This document shows positions 1-8,163 of a DNA stretch of 64,000 nucleotides, piece after piece. Position numbers and translations under genes: made by a program. How positions within the stretch are numbered: position 1 is the first letter of the stretch; every line of letters begins with the position of its first letter. Below the pieces are notes generated by a model. It made no database searches, was not told where the DNA came from, and saw nothing but the letters and a program-made list of their open reading frames with translations. This stretch comes from Bacillus sp. EB106-08-02-XG196 (GTDB lineage Bacteria > Bacillota > Bacilli > Bacillales > Cytobacillaceae), in the NCBI RefSeq assembly GCF_013396335.1, contig NZ_JABWSY010000011.1:126835-190834 (forward strand), in the 5' to 3' direction.

Positions 1-168
1 AACGATGTGAATGAACTCAAGACTGGTCAAACAAAGTTAGGCAACGATGTGAATGAACTCAAGACTGGTCAAACAAAGTTAAGCAACGATGTTATTGAAC
101 TTAAGACTGGTCAAACAAAGCTAGGGAACGACGTTATTGAACTTAAGACCGGACAGGCAGAACTTGGG
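1..168 (+). repeat. 42-bp in-frame tandem repeat, four copies visible
   Basis: Four consecutive 42-bp units each encode a 14-residue helical repeat (N-D-V-x-E-L-K-T-G-Q-x-x-L-x). Copies differ by only a few bases, which indicates recent expansion; the array may continue left of the window. Confidence 0.85.
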
Positions 169-357
169 CATAAAGCTGCGATGGTTGAACAAGCTATTAA
201 CGAGCTAAAAATTGAACAAAAAGAAAATCATAAAAGTGTAATTAAATATCTGGGAGACTATTCTGAAAAGATTACTGATCACTTTGATAATAAAACAGAT
301 GCATTAAATAAGCGAGTATTTGCAGTTGAAACGGAGTTACAACGTTTAAATAAGTAA
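1..357 (+). CDS. C-terminal part of a coiled-coil repeat protein (5' end outside window)
   Basis: The reading frame is open at the left edge, so only the last 118 residues are visible. It begins with four near-identical 14-residue units (NDVNELKTGQTKLG type), then a heptad-like charged stretch (VEQAINELKIEQKENHK) and a short tail ending in a TAA at 355-357. The pattern predicts a long alpha-helical coiled coil, without signal peptide or membrane segment in the visible part. Bacilli carry many short hypothetical proteins of this build, often with tandemly expanded helical repeats. I cannot name a function. An ATG at position 7 lies inside the repeat and is unlikely to be the true start. Confidence 0.7.
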   Translation, partial: NDVNELKTGQTKLGNDVNELKTGQTKLSNDVIELKTGQTKLGNDVIELKTGQAELGHKAAMVEQAINELKIEQKENHKSVIKYLGDYSEKITDHFDNKTDALNKRVFAVETELQRLNK

Positions 358-422
358 AATAATTAAGATCAATAAACTGTATTTCGAGTGGATTACGAGT
401 TTTCGGTAAGTATAAATAGAAA

Positions 423-494
423 ATTGTTACCGAATTTCAGAAAAAGAAGAATTTGGGTAACAATCAGCAGGTATTGTTACCCAAAATCAGAAAA
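423..494. repeat. Intergenic 50-bp-offset direct repeat containing a 12-bp hairpin
   Basis: A 22-bp element at 423-444 (ATTGTTAC...TCAGAAAA) recurs at 473-494 with a few changes. Between them a perfect 12-bp inverted repeat (arms 453-464 and 473-484, 8-nt loop) can form. It has no T-run, so it is not an obvious intrinsic terminator. Function unknown. Confidence 0.5.
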
Positions 495-533
495 TGCCTA
501 GAATTGGGTATGAATCCGTATCCAAATAACAAA

Positions 534-572
534 AGAATCCCAAGTGCGATACCAGCACTTGGGATTCTTTTT
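534..572. terminator. Bidirectional intrinsic terminator
   Basis: A perfect 14-bp stem (arms 534-547 and 555-568, 7-nt loop) is followed by a T-run on the plus strand, with A residues before it. It sits between the partial coiled-coil gene (plus) and the end of the oxidoreductase operon (minus) and can serve both. Confidence 0.8.
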
Positions 573-573
573 A

Positions 574-2886
574 TCATAGATATGGACTCTCATGCTTCGC
601 TTTCAGCATATTCCAACGGCGGTCTACTTCCTTATCAAACATCTCCAGCATGTCTTTGCTATTTTCATTGAGTAAGTGTTTCGTTTTACCCATCAGCTTC
701 AGCCATTCAGATACAGCTAATCGTTTATTTTTTTCCTCGGGGTTATAGGTAACCGTTGTAATGCCATGCTCCACTTCATAAAGAGGGAAGAAGCAGGAGT
801 TAACCGCAGCCTCTACAATCGTTTGACCTAATTCATCCTTTGATTTCCAGTTCAATGGGCAGGTAATTAATATTTTTCCATATACCAAGCCTTCGTTATT
901 CGCATACCATTGTGCTTTCGCGGCTTTCTTTAAAAGGTCTCTGTCAAAGGCTTCAGTCCCCGTAAATACATATGGGATGTGCGTAGCAGCCATGATTTGA
1001 GCGGTATCCTTGTGATGGAATGGCTTTCCATTTTGGAAGCCGCCAATATTCGATGTACTCGTCATATGTCCCATCGGAGTAGAGTAGGAGAGCTGACTGC
1101 CTGTATTCATGTAACCCTCATTATCATACTCAAGGATAATCATTTTATGATTACGTAAAGCCGTTCCAATTGCAGGGCCCATACCAATATCCATTCCACC
1201 GTCACCGGTAACCATAACAAAGGTAAAGTCATCACTTAGACCTAATTCTGCCAACTCACCGCGTCTCTTTCTTTCATGGAACATTTCTACCAGACCGGAA
1301 AGGGTAGCAGAGCCATTTTGGAAAAGGTTATGGATGTAGGTGGCTTTATGAGAGCTATATGGGAAGCCTGTTGTTACTACCATCGCACAACCTGTATGGA
1401 ATAAAGCGACAATATCTCCTTCAATTCCTTTAAAGAACAATTCCAATCCAGAGAAGATGCCGCAGCCTGGACAAGCGCCGTGACCAGAAGCAAGACGTTT
1501 TGGTTTCTTCGTTAGACTCCGCATTGGCGGAATTTTCACTTTTAGTTCACCGGTTTTTTCATTAGGAGTTACCGTAATTAACCCCGTGTTCAAGTCTTCT
1601 TTTTTCATGGGATTTAGAACACGTTTTGGAGCAAATTCTGGGTCCCCTGGATTATGCCCAAAGTAGTCAAACTGCTTTTCTGCAAAGCCTTTTTCCGCAG
1701 CATCTATAGCCAATTGGAAAAAATGTTCAGCATCGTCAGCATAAAAATCTTTTCCGCCTAATCCGTAAATCCGGTTAATCACTTTTGTATGAGCATTACC
1801 AACGGTTTGCAAGGCCGCTCTTAATTCGAGCGCCATGTTGCCGCCATGTGCTCCATATGAGTCTGCACGGTCACCGACGGTAACGGCCTTAATGTTTTTC
1901 AAGGCTTCCGCTAATTGTTTTTGAGGGAAGGGACGGATCATATTTGGAGAAATCACCCCAGCTTTTATTCCCCGTATGCGAAGGCGGTCGACCACGTCTT
2001 TACAAACCTCCGCGGCTGAATTCAGCATAAATACAGCTACTTCGGCATCCTCCATACGATATAAATCAAGGATTGGATATTCCCGACCGGTTAATTCTGC
2101 ATATTCTTTTGAAATTCTTTCGAAAACAGCCTCAGCATTGTACATTGCTTCAGATTGTTGATAGCAGTTATTAATATAGTCCGGTTCATTCATATAAGGA
2201 CCGATGGTAACAGGATTCTCACGGTCTAAGGCATGAGGGAAGTTTGTAGGATTCTCCCCGATAAATTTCTGAACATCACTTCTATTTTTTATTACCTGTA
2301 CTCGACGTTTTTGGTGGGAGGTGAAGTATCCATCAAATGAAACGATAACAGGCAGTCTAACGGCTGGATCTTCTGCTAGTTTTATCGCAATAATGTTCAT
2401 ATCATAGACAATTTGTGGATCACGTGCCATCAAGATTGGCCAACCGGTATTCAAACCAAAATATAAATCAGAATGATCTCCATGGATATTTAATGGACCG
2501 GATACAGAGCGGTTAACTAAATTTAATACCATTGGAAACCGGGTTCCGGATTGAACAGGGAGCTGCTCTAACATGTAAAGAAATCCATTAGCGCTCGTTG
2601 CGTTAAAAACTCGTCCGCCTCCAGTAGAAGCCCCGTAACATATTCCTGCTGAACCATGTTCTCCATCTGCAGGAATCAAAACGATATCATGTTCGCCTCT
2701 AGATTTCATCCCATCGAGGAATTGAGCAACCTCTGTGGAAGGGGAAATCGGGAAGTATCCCATTACATGGTAATTAATTTGATGTGCTGCATAGGCAGCC
2801 ATTTCATTGCCAGATTCAAAGACAAAACTTTGCTCAACTGTTTCTTTTTCAGTTGTGAGCTTTTCCTGGTTTATTTCAATGGACAT
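574..2886 (-). CDS. 2-oxoacid:ferredoxin oxidoreductase, fused alpha-beta subunit
   Basis: The 770-residue protein joins the alpha (pyrimidine-binding, residues ~25-400) and beta (TPP-binding, ~465-690) parts of a pyruvate/2-oxoacid:ferredoxin oxidoreductase. Seen in the sequence: the beta-subunit cluster motif ACPGCG near 471, further cysteines at about 500 (HTGC) and 676 (TCPLNW) that complete a [4Fe-4S] set, and the TPP/Mg motif GDGG near 561 followed by a DNEGYMNTG segment. The family oxidatively decarboxylates a 2-oxoacid to an acyl-CoA while reducing ferredoxin. It lies 19 bp after the gamma-delta gene on the same strand, so the two form an operon. The 2-oxoacid used cannot be read from sequence. 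The fusion of normally separate subunits is uncommon. Confidence 0.9.
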   Translation of the reverse strand: MSIEINQEKLTTEKETVEQSFVFESGNEMAAYAAHQINYHVMGYFPISPSTEVAQFLDGMKSRGEHDIVLIPADGEHGSAGICYGASTGGGRVFNATSANGFLYMLEQLPVQSGTRFPMVLNLVNRSVSGPLNIHGDHSDLYFGLNTGWPILMARDPQIVYDMNIIAIKLAEDPAVRLPVIVSFDGYFTSHQKRRVQVIKNRSDVQKFIGENPTNFPHALDRENPVTIGPYMNEPDYINNCYQQSEAMYNAEAVFERISKEYAELTGREYPILDLYRMEDAEVAVFMLNSAAEVCKDVVDRLRIRGIKAGVISPNMIRPFPQKQLAEALKNIKAVTVGDRADSYGAHGGNMALELRAALQTVGNAHTKVINRIYGLGGKDFYADDAEHFFQLAIDAAEKGFAEKQFDYFGHNPGDPEFAPKRVLNPMKKEDLNTGLITVTPNEKTGELKVKIPPMRSLTKKPKRLASGHGACPGCGIFSGLELFFKGIEGDIVALFHTGCAMVVTTGFPYSSHKATYIHNLFQNGSATLSGLVEMFHERKRRGELAELGLSDDFTFVMVTGDGGMDIGMGPAIGTALRNHKMIILEYDNEGYMNTGSQLSYSTPMGHMTSTSNIGGFQNGKPFHHKDTAQIMAATHIPYVFTGTEAFDRDLLKKAAKAQWYANNEGLVYGKILITCPLNWKSKDELGQTIVEAAVNSCFFPLYEVEHGITTVTYNPEEKNKRLAVSEWLKLMGKTKHLLNENSKDMLEMFDKEVDRRWNMLKAKHESPYL

Positions 2887-2905
2887 AAAATATCCCGTCC
2901 TTTCC

Positions 2906-3916
2906 TTAGTTTCGAGTGACTAAATCAAATATGTGGGGTACACGGTTTTTGTCCGCATAGCCGTCATTGAATTCTCTTTCTCCTGATAGCGCTTCCACAG
3001 GACAGGCCGTTACACATTTCAAACAGCCTTTGCAGTATTGATAGTCAATCCCACTGAGGAACATTTGTGGACGGCCTTTTTTGTCTGGTTTTTCCTCCCA
3101 AACAAAGCAAAAGTCTGGGCAGGCTGTATCACATGCAGCACAATTAATGCATTTATCCTCGTGAAAATGGGGGAGCATCCCAGCGCGTGAAATACTTAAA
3201 TCCTTTAACATGCTGTTACCTGGATTTAGAATCATACCGCCGAGTGCCTGAGTTTCATATCCAAGCACTGGTACTGGTCTTGAAAAAGGGATAGGTTCCA
3301 CTCCATCATCCGGAAGGTAGGTTTTGAATTCTACTTCATCAAACCCACGGTCAAACGTTCGAATATTTGGCTCAACCAGGTGTGGATATTTTTTTTCAAA
3401 GGTTCGCCGAATCGTTTGTTTCATCGAATCAGGGTCTAAAAAGTCCAAAATCCGATAAAGTGCACCCAGCATAGCGGTGTTGGCTTTTGTTTGTTCATCT
3501 AAAGCGATTCCAGTTGCATCAATAATGGCAATGGTACCGCCTGTAATTTTCATGAGTTTCTTAAGTTCGTCAGGGGATTTTTGTGAGTTTACTAGGATTG
3601 TACTGTCTGGATAGATCCCGCTTGTACAATCGATGGTCTTAAACAGGGCATCATGGAAAATGCCGACAACATGAGGGCGTTCTATTGGTGTGGTGTCTCG
3701 AATGTTTGTTTCCGGTGCACAGAAACGAATGTGTGCTTTTACTGGAGAGCCTTTTTTCTCTGAACCGTATGATGAAAAACCGATTCCATTTAGTCCGTTT
3801 CCAACAACTCCATCCTCGGAAAGCATTTTTCCTGCCAGATTAGCTCCTAAACCGCCAATCGACTCAAGACGGATTTCAAAAAAACCTAGATCATTTGTTT
3901 TTGGCAATTTTGACAA
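2906..3916 (-). CDS. 2-oxoacid:ferredoxin oxidoreductase, fused gamma-delta subunit
   Basis: This 336-residue protein has an N-terminal POR gamma domain (~12-190, with the GIGGLGAN-like loop as SIGGLGAN) and a C-terminal two-cluster ferredoxin domain. The clusters show as CINCAACDTACPDFC (~256-270) and CKGCLKCVTACP (~295-306). It should pass electrons from the TPP subunit encoded just downstream to an external ferredoxin. The start is a TTG with an AGGGGGA ribosome binding site six bases upstream. As first gene of the operon it is preceded by a perfect palindrome (3950-3974) that is a good operator candidate. Such oxygen-sensitive enzymes suggest use under low oxygen, which is inference. Confidence 0.9.
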   Translation of the reverse strand: MSKLPKTNDLGFFEIRLESIGGLGANLAGKMLSEDGVVGNGLNGIGFSSYGSEKKGSPVKAHIRFCAPETNIRDTTPIERPHVVGIFHDALFKTIDCTSGIYPDSTILVNSQKSPDELKKLMKITGGTIAIIDATGIALDEQTKANTAMLGALYRILDFLDPDSMKQTIRRTFEKKYPHLVEPNIRTFDRGFDEVEFKTYLPDDGVEPIPFSRPVPVLGYETQALGGMILNPGNSMLKDLSISRAGMLPHFHEDKCINCAACDTACPDFCFVWEEKPDKKGRPQMFLSGIDYQYCKGCLKCVTACPVEALSGEREFNDGYADKNRVPHIFDLVTRN

Positions 3917-3949
3917 ATGTATTCCCCCTATCTGTAAAACGGAGTTTAG

Positions 3950-3974
3950 TATAGAATATTATAAATATTCTATA
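3950..3974. promoter_or_regulatory. Perfect palindrome upstream of the oxidoreductase operon (candidate operator)
   Basis: Eleven-base arms (TATAGAATATT / AATATTCTATA) flank a 3-nt spacer with no mismatch, 34 bp upstream of the TTG start at 3916. There is no T-run matching a terminator. It does not resemble the Crp-like site at 5546-5565. The rest of the 385-bp gap 3917-4301 holds no convincing gene. Confidence 0.55.
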
Positions 3975-4301
3975 TATTAAGTTATTTCTATTGTAACAGG
4001 GCACAAAAACAATTACAACAGATATTTCTAACGATGGGTATTACCCCTAATGGTGTTGGAGTTGTTGTTTGAATACAATGTTTAAATTGATGACGTGATA
4101 TATTACAGGAAGAGTTTTGTTATATAACAACCAGATTGGTGAGGAGGGTTTTAAAGATGATCATAATAGGGGGAGTTGTTTCTAGGTCACTTGAGCCCAG
4201 TTCACACATATACTGATTTAAGTTAGAATAAATATTTCTCCAAACCTGTTGTGATATCCGTGTTTTCGGTAAGAATTTAATACGAACAGGAGGGGATGTT
4301 A

Positions 4302-4772
4302 GTGAAATTTACGATTCAGTATATACCCCTGAGTAAAATCAAGCCAGATGTATCACTAAAAATTACTGAACACGTAAAGAAACTGCAAAGATTGATGTGG
4401 GACTGTATGTTTGTTTTGGTCGTCAGAAAAAATCGAAAAGATAACAACTACACAATCATAAGCGGGCAAGAGCGTTATGAATCGCTTCGAAAACACACAA
4501 AAAGTATTTATGCTCCATGTATCGTTGATAAAAGTACTCCTTCCGGAAGATTAACTTGGTTTCATCGTTTAAGAAGGAAACAACCGCTAGATGATTTTCC
4601 GCTAATACCATCAAGCTGGTCCATCGTACGGTCCTTTTTAAAGCAAGAACCTCGTTTTAAACAATTATCCCGATCCCAACAAATTAGAGTCCTTCTTTTA
4701 GCTGCACACTATAAAAAAACGGTTATCTATTCAATGAAAATGACCGTAGATGATATTTTGAGAGACCATTAA
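4302..4772 (+). CDS. ParB N-terminal-like domain protein
   Basis: A 156-residue protein. Residues ~1-75 match the ParB/Sulfiredoxin-like fold: a short strand with IPLSKIKPD, then a variable segment and the hallmark IISGQERYESLRKH, where most family members have G-x-x-R. The remainder is basic and helical, and I see no clear HTH. I chose GTG at 4302 because the AGGAGGGG site (4288-4295) runs directly into the ATG at 4296. Standalone ParB-like domains in Bacillus are usually uncharacterised. A chromosome-partition role is not supported, since the protein is short and lacks the C-terminal dimer domain. Confidence 0.7.
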   Translation: MKFTIQYIPLSKIKPDVSLKITEHVKKLQRLMWDCMFVLVVRKNRKDNNYTIISGQERYESLRKHTKSIYAPCIVDKSTPSGRLTWFHRLRRKQPLDDFPLIPSSWSIVRSFLKQEPRFKQLSRSQQIRVLLLAAHYKKTVIYSMKMTVDDILRDH

Positions 4773-4802
4773 ATTCCAGCATTTAGAAACTGTTCTTTTT
4801 AT

Positions 4803-4842
4803 AAAAAGTCGATTCCCTATAAAATAGAGATCGACTTTTTTT
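4803..4842. terminator. Bidirectional intrinsic terminator
   Basis: Stem AAAAAGTCGAT (4803-4813) pairs with ATCGACTTTTT (4830-4840), followed by more T. It separates the converging ParB-like and Crp/Fnr genes. Confidence 0.8.
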
Positions 4843-4865
4843 ACTTACTGGTACTAATGAGGAAA

Positions 4866-5528
4866 TTAAACTTCTTTTGCTAATTCTTGCAGCCGTTCTT
4901 TGTCTCGAATCTTGTAGCAGCGTGATTGTTTTTCGATGATATTTGCATCGCATAATTGAGATAATACATGAAGTAAATGGCGGTAGGAGACACCAAGATA
5001 TTCACATACTTCTGTGTGTTTTTCCTTGTATAAATCATGGTCTGCTGATAAAAGGATGAAGGCAGCAAGCCGGTTAATCAGCGGAAATGCTTGATTCTGC
5101 GCATACCTAGATGTAAACATCGTCTGCTTTTTACTTAAAAAAATGCATAAATATTTTAAAAAAGTGGCGTCCTTTAATAGTTTATCTTTACAGGCATGTA
5201 TGGGTATGGCAAGACATACTACCTTAGTGGCTGTTTGAATACCTTTCGAATAACGTTCCGCATTTAATAATTCAATTTCCCCCATGAAGGTTGGAGCGTG
5301 TAAAAAATTGAGGAGTGACACTTTACCATTTTTTTGAGTGACATATAATTTCGCCTTACCCTCAACGAGATAGAACATATAGTCAGGATAGGAGCCCTCC
5401 TTAAAGATAAATTCACCTCGTTCAAACTGACACACCTGGATAATAGGGGTAATCGGAAAGGAAAAGAGCGATTCAATAGGATATTTTTCAATATAGAAAC
5501 TTCTCATTGGTTCGATTAAAAACTGCAT
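4866..5528 (-). CDS. Crp/Fnr-family transcriptional regulator, YeiL-like
   Basis: 220 residues with an N-terminal cyclic-nucleotide-binding-like beta-barrel (FERGEFIFKEGSYPDYMFYLVEG) and a C-terminal winged helix (HTEVCEYLGVSYRHLLHVLSQL). Its length and wording recall enterobacterial YeiL. The N-terminal domain lacks the full cAMP-binding Arg-Ser signature, so the effector is unknown. It carries only two cysteines beyond residue 35 and no Fnr-type N-terminal cysteine cluster. It is transcribed divergently from the MFS transporter at 5615, and a perfect Crp-type palindrome lies between them. Autoregulation plus control of the transporter is the natural inference. Confidence 0.85.
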   Translation of the reverse strand: MQFLIEPMRSFYIEKYPIESLFSFPITPIIQVCQFERGEFIFKEGSYPDYMFYLVEGKAKLYVTQKNGKVSLLNFLHAPTFMGEIELLNAERYSKGIQTATKVVCLAIPIHACKDKLLKDATFLKYLCIFLSKKQTMFTSRYAQNQAFPLINRLAAFILLSADHDLYKEKHTEVCEYLGVSYRHLLHVLSQLCDANIIEKQSRCYKIRDKERLQELAKEV

Positions 5529-5545
5529 TTCTTCCTCCGTAAAAA

Positions 5546-5565
5546 AATATGAGATATCTCATATT
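5546..5565. promoter_or_regulatory. Crp/Fnr-type operator between regulator and MFS gene
   Basis: A perfect 20-bp palindrome contains TATGA-N6-TCATA, the spacing used by Crp-family dimers (compare TGTGA-N6-TCACA). A -10-like TATGAT occurs at 5584-5589, with no good -35. The palindrome centre is then about 41 bp upstream of the predicted start of transcription, the classic class II activator position. Confidence 0.65.
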
Positions 5566-5614
5566 ATTGTAAGTATTTACGTGTTATGATGCAATGGATA
5601 CGGAGGGGTCAAAC

Positions 5615-6817
5615 TTGAATAATCAACAAACACTTAAACATTTAACAAATCCAAAAAAGTTAGTAATGAGTAATCAACGCTGGATGTCACTGAACTTTTT
5701 TGTATTTTTCTTAACTTGGGGAATATTCTTACCTTATTGGACTGGATGGCTCGTACAAGCTAAAGGACTCAGTGTAACCGAAGCGAGTATCATTATGGGA
5801 TTCGGCTTATTAGCACGAGGGGTATCATCGCTGTTTGCTTTTCCACTAGCATCTAAGTTTATGAGCAGTCAAACCGTTGTTTTTGTTCTGACAGCGAGTT
5901 CACTTGTGGCTGCAATCCTATATATACCTTCTTCGTCCTTTGTCACACTTTTGGTTGTAACGTTGTTTTTTAGTGCCGCTTTTCCACCGCTGCTTCCTGC
6001 TCTTGATACAGCAGCAGGAAACTTGGTCCAACAAGGTGACGTTCATTATGGAAAAAGTCGATCGTATGGTTCAATTGGCTTTATTGTTTCTGTGCTCATC
6101 ATTAGTATGGTAACGGGGTTTTTCGAGGAACAAGCTATTCTAACCAGTATGGTAATAGGGCTTTGTTTAATGCTATTCATGCACCTGTTGCCGACACCTG
6201 CAGTATTAGCAGTAAAGCCGACTGTGAAGGAGCACAAGGGGTCGCTTACATTCAAAGGTTTATGGCAGATAAAAAGTTTCCCGATTGTTTTACTTATTGT
6301 CATATTACTTCAAGGAGCACATGCTTCCTATTATAATTATGGCTATATCTACTTGCAGGATTTAGGTGTAAATAAATTTTATATCGGAATGATCATCAAT
6401 ATTGCAGTTATATTTGAAATTATTTACTTTTTGAAGGCAGATCACATCTTAAAAAAATGGAAGCCTTCATCATTATTAATTCTTGCTGCATCAGGATCCA
6501 CTTTACGCTGGGTTCTCGTATTTGTATTTCCTAATGTATGGATTTTTATGATTTCACAAAGCTTGCATGCACTTTCGTTTGGTGTAGCTCATTACGCGTT
6601 TATGCTTTATATCACGAAAAATTTACCAAAACAGCAAATACCGAATGCACAAGGAATTTATTCAGCACTAGCATTAAGCTTTAGTACGGCAGTTTTAACC
6701 CTGATAGGGGGCTTTTTATACGAAGTCTCACCTACACTTTCATTTTTATCAATGATCATCTGTACGGTACCAGCGATATTTATTTTATTAGCGACCAGAA
6801 CAAAATATCAATATTAA
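5615..6817 (+). CDS. MFS transporter, HcaT/3-phenylpropionate-permease-like
   Basis: About 400 residues with 12 predicted membrane segments, opening with NFFVFFLTWGIFLPYW and containing GKSRSYGSIGF, a signature of the MFS_1-like/HcaT group. The start is TTG at 5615, seven bases after GGAGGGG; the in-frame ATG at 5594 lies upstream of that site and would leave it unused. The substrate is unknown; relatives take up aromatic acids or nucleosides. Divergent pairing with a YeiL-like regulator and the Crp-type palindrome suggests inducible uptake. Followed by a strong terminator. Confidence 0.85.
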   Translation: MNNQQTLKHLTNPKKLVMSNQRWMSLNFFVFFLTWGIFLPYWTGWLVQAKGLSVTEASIIMGFGLLARGVSSLFAFPLASKFMSSQTVVFVLTASSLVAAILYIPSSSFVTLLVVTLFFSAAFPPLLPALDTAAGNLVQQGDVHYGKSRSYGSIGFIVSVLIISMVTGFFEEQAILTSMVIGLCLMLFMHLLPTPAVLAVKPTVKEHKGSLTFKGLWQIKSFPIVLLIVILLQGAHASYYNYGYIYLQDLGVNKFYIGMIINIAVIFEIIYFLKADHILKKWKPSSLLILAASGSTLRWVLVFVFPNVWIFMISQSLHALSFGVAHYAFMLYITKNLPKQQIPNAQGIYSALALSFSTAVLTLIGGFLYEVSPTLSFLSMIICTVPAIFILLATRTKYQY

Positions 6818-6824
6818 CAAATAC

Positions 6825-6857
6825 ACCTCCCATTACATCAAATGGGAGGTATTTTTT
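6825..6857. terminator. Intrinsic terminator between converging genes
   Basis: Ten-bp stem ACCTCCCATT / AATGGGAGGT (6825-6834, 6841-6850) with a T-run after it. Confidence 0.85.
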
Positions 6858-6865
6858 ATTATAAA

Positions 6866-7933
6866 CTATTCAATCTTTACCTTAATTTGATCGACTGCAT
6901 TATATCCATAACCCTTTCTATTCCAGTAGGGTTTGATTGGCTGGGTTCGACCATAAGAGTCAGTTGCTTTTGCCTTAATGGTATAAATACCTTTTTCTGC
7001 TGCCTTCCAATCATAAGTCCAAGAAACCCAGCTGTAACTTGAAATCGAATGAACAATCTTTACATCAATCCAAGTATCTCCATTATCCATGCTAATTTCT
7101 ACTTTGGTAATATAGCCTCTACCTGTCCAAGCAATGCCTTTTATTACATGGTTGCCAGTATTTAATTTAGCCATATCTAATGGTTTTTGAATCGTCGAAT
7201 TTACATTTATGGTAGTGACAGGATGTGCACCATTGTCATTGTCCTTATTTGGATAATATTTATAATCAATGCTCTGAAAGGGCCCAGTAAAGTTAGAACT
7301 TATTACACTTATTTGCTTAATCCATTTGACAGAAGCCATGCCATACCACTGTGGAACAATTAACCTCAATGGAAAACCGTGTTTAAAGGGTAGTGGTTGA
7401 TTATTATATTCATAAGCAATTATTGTATCAGGATGTAGAGCCTTCTCGATTGGTAAACTTCTAATATAAGAGACGGCCTTGTCTAAATCCGTTCTTTCTC
7501 CAAAGTCATATCCTTCCACAACCACTTCTTTTGCACCATTTTCTATTCCTGTAAATTCTAGAAGCGTACCTAGTGTGACGCCCTTCCAGGAACCTTGACT
7601 AATAGCACCTTTTCCCCATTGTTCACCAAATACTTTAGGTTCAAAAAGACTGCGCTTATTACCTGAACATTCTAGGACCACCTCTATGGTTTTAGATGGT
7701 AATTGAAGGATATGTTGCATTGAAAGTAGTAGTGGGGTAGTGACCAGACCATTTATCGGAAGAAAATAGTTTGAATAGGTAAGCTTTGGATAAGAAAAGT
7801 GGTTGCGTCGATAAAATAAAGGGGGGTGAATGATATCGTTCTCCATAAATTGAATAGGTGTTTCCTGATTCTCTGGCTTCAACCTACGCGTTATTAAATA
7901 TGGTTTTACAACCTGATGTTTTGGATCAGCCAT
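6866..7933 (-). CDS. Sulfite-oxidase-family molybdopterin oxidoreductase
   Basis: A 355-residue protein with the SuoX fold. The molybdenum-ligand cysteine sits in LECSGNKR (~89), with the downstream KHGFPLRLIVPQWYGM and SVKWIKQI motifs. A C-terminal Mo-co dimerisation immunoglobulin-like domain follows (~240-355, ISMDNGDTWIDV). No heme-b5 domain and no Tat or Sec signal is visible, so it is probably cytoplasmic and uses a separate electron acceptor. The second ATG (7933) is spaced properly from AGGAGG. The reaction is likely sulfite oxidation or a related oxygen-atom transfer. A TauE/SafE exporter occurs elsewhere in the window (28291), but is not linked. Confidence 0.85.
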   Translation of the reverse strand: MADPKHQVVKPYLITRRLKPENQETPIQFMENDIIHPPLFYRRNHFSYPKLTYSNYFLPINGLVTTPLLLSMQHILQLPSKTIEVVLECSGNKRSLFEPKVFGEQWGKGAISQGSWKGVTLGTLLEFTGIENGAKEVVVEGYDFGERTDLDKAVSYIRSLPIEKALHPDTIIAYEYNNQPLPFKHGFPLRLIVPQWYGMASVKWIKQISVISSNFTGPFQSIDYKYYPNKDNDNGAHPVTTINVNSTIQKPLDMAKLNTGNHVIKGIAWTGRGYITKVEISMDNGDTWIDVKIVHSISSYSWVSWTYDWKAAEKGIYTIKAKATDSYGRTQPIKPYWNRKGYGYNAVDQIKVKIE

Positions 7934-8163
7934 CATTTCCTCCTTTTAATAAGCAGTCAATAATATTGTATGTTTTATGTGGTTGAAATAGGCTGTTTAA
8001 CATTTAAACATATAGAACAGAAATACTAAAAGCTGGAGTGACCAAAGAATTGAAATTTTTAATGATGGAAGTTATTATCAATGAAATTGTGCAAAATAGT
8101 ATTAATACGGTGTAAATATAATTTATACTATTATTACGTTGCAAACTTACATAGGGGGATAAA

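Noticed and set aside
4158..4217. 19-codon frame with a GAGGAGGG upstream (MIIIGGVVSRS...)
   Set aside because: Too short and without recognisable similarity or a terminator; kept only as a note.
7937..8163. yybP-ykoY manganese riboswitch before the TerC genes
   Set aside because: No matching stems or conserved loop motif in this gap or in 17760-17929.
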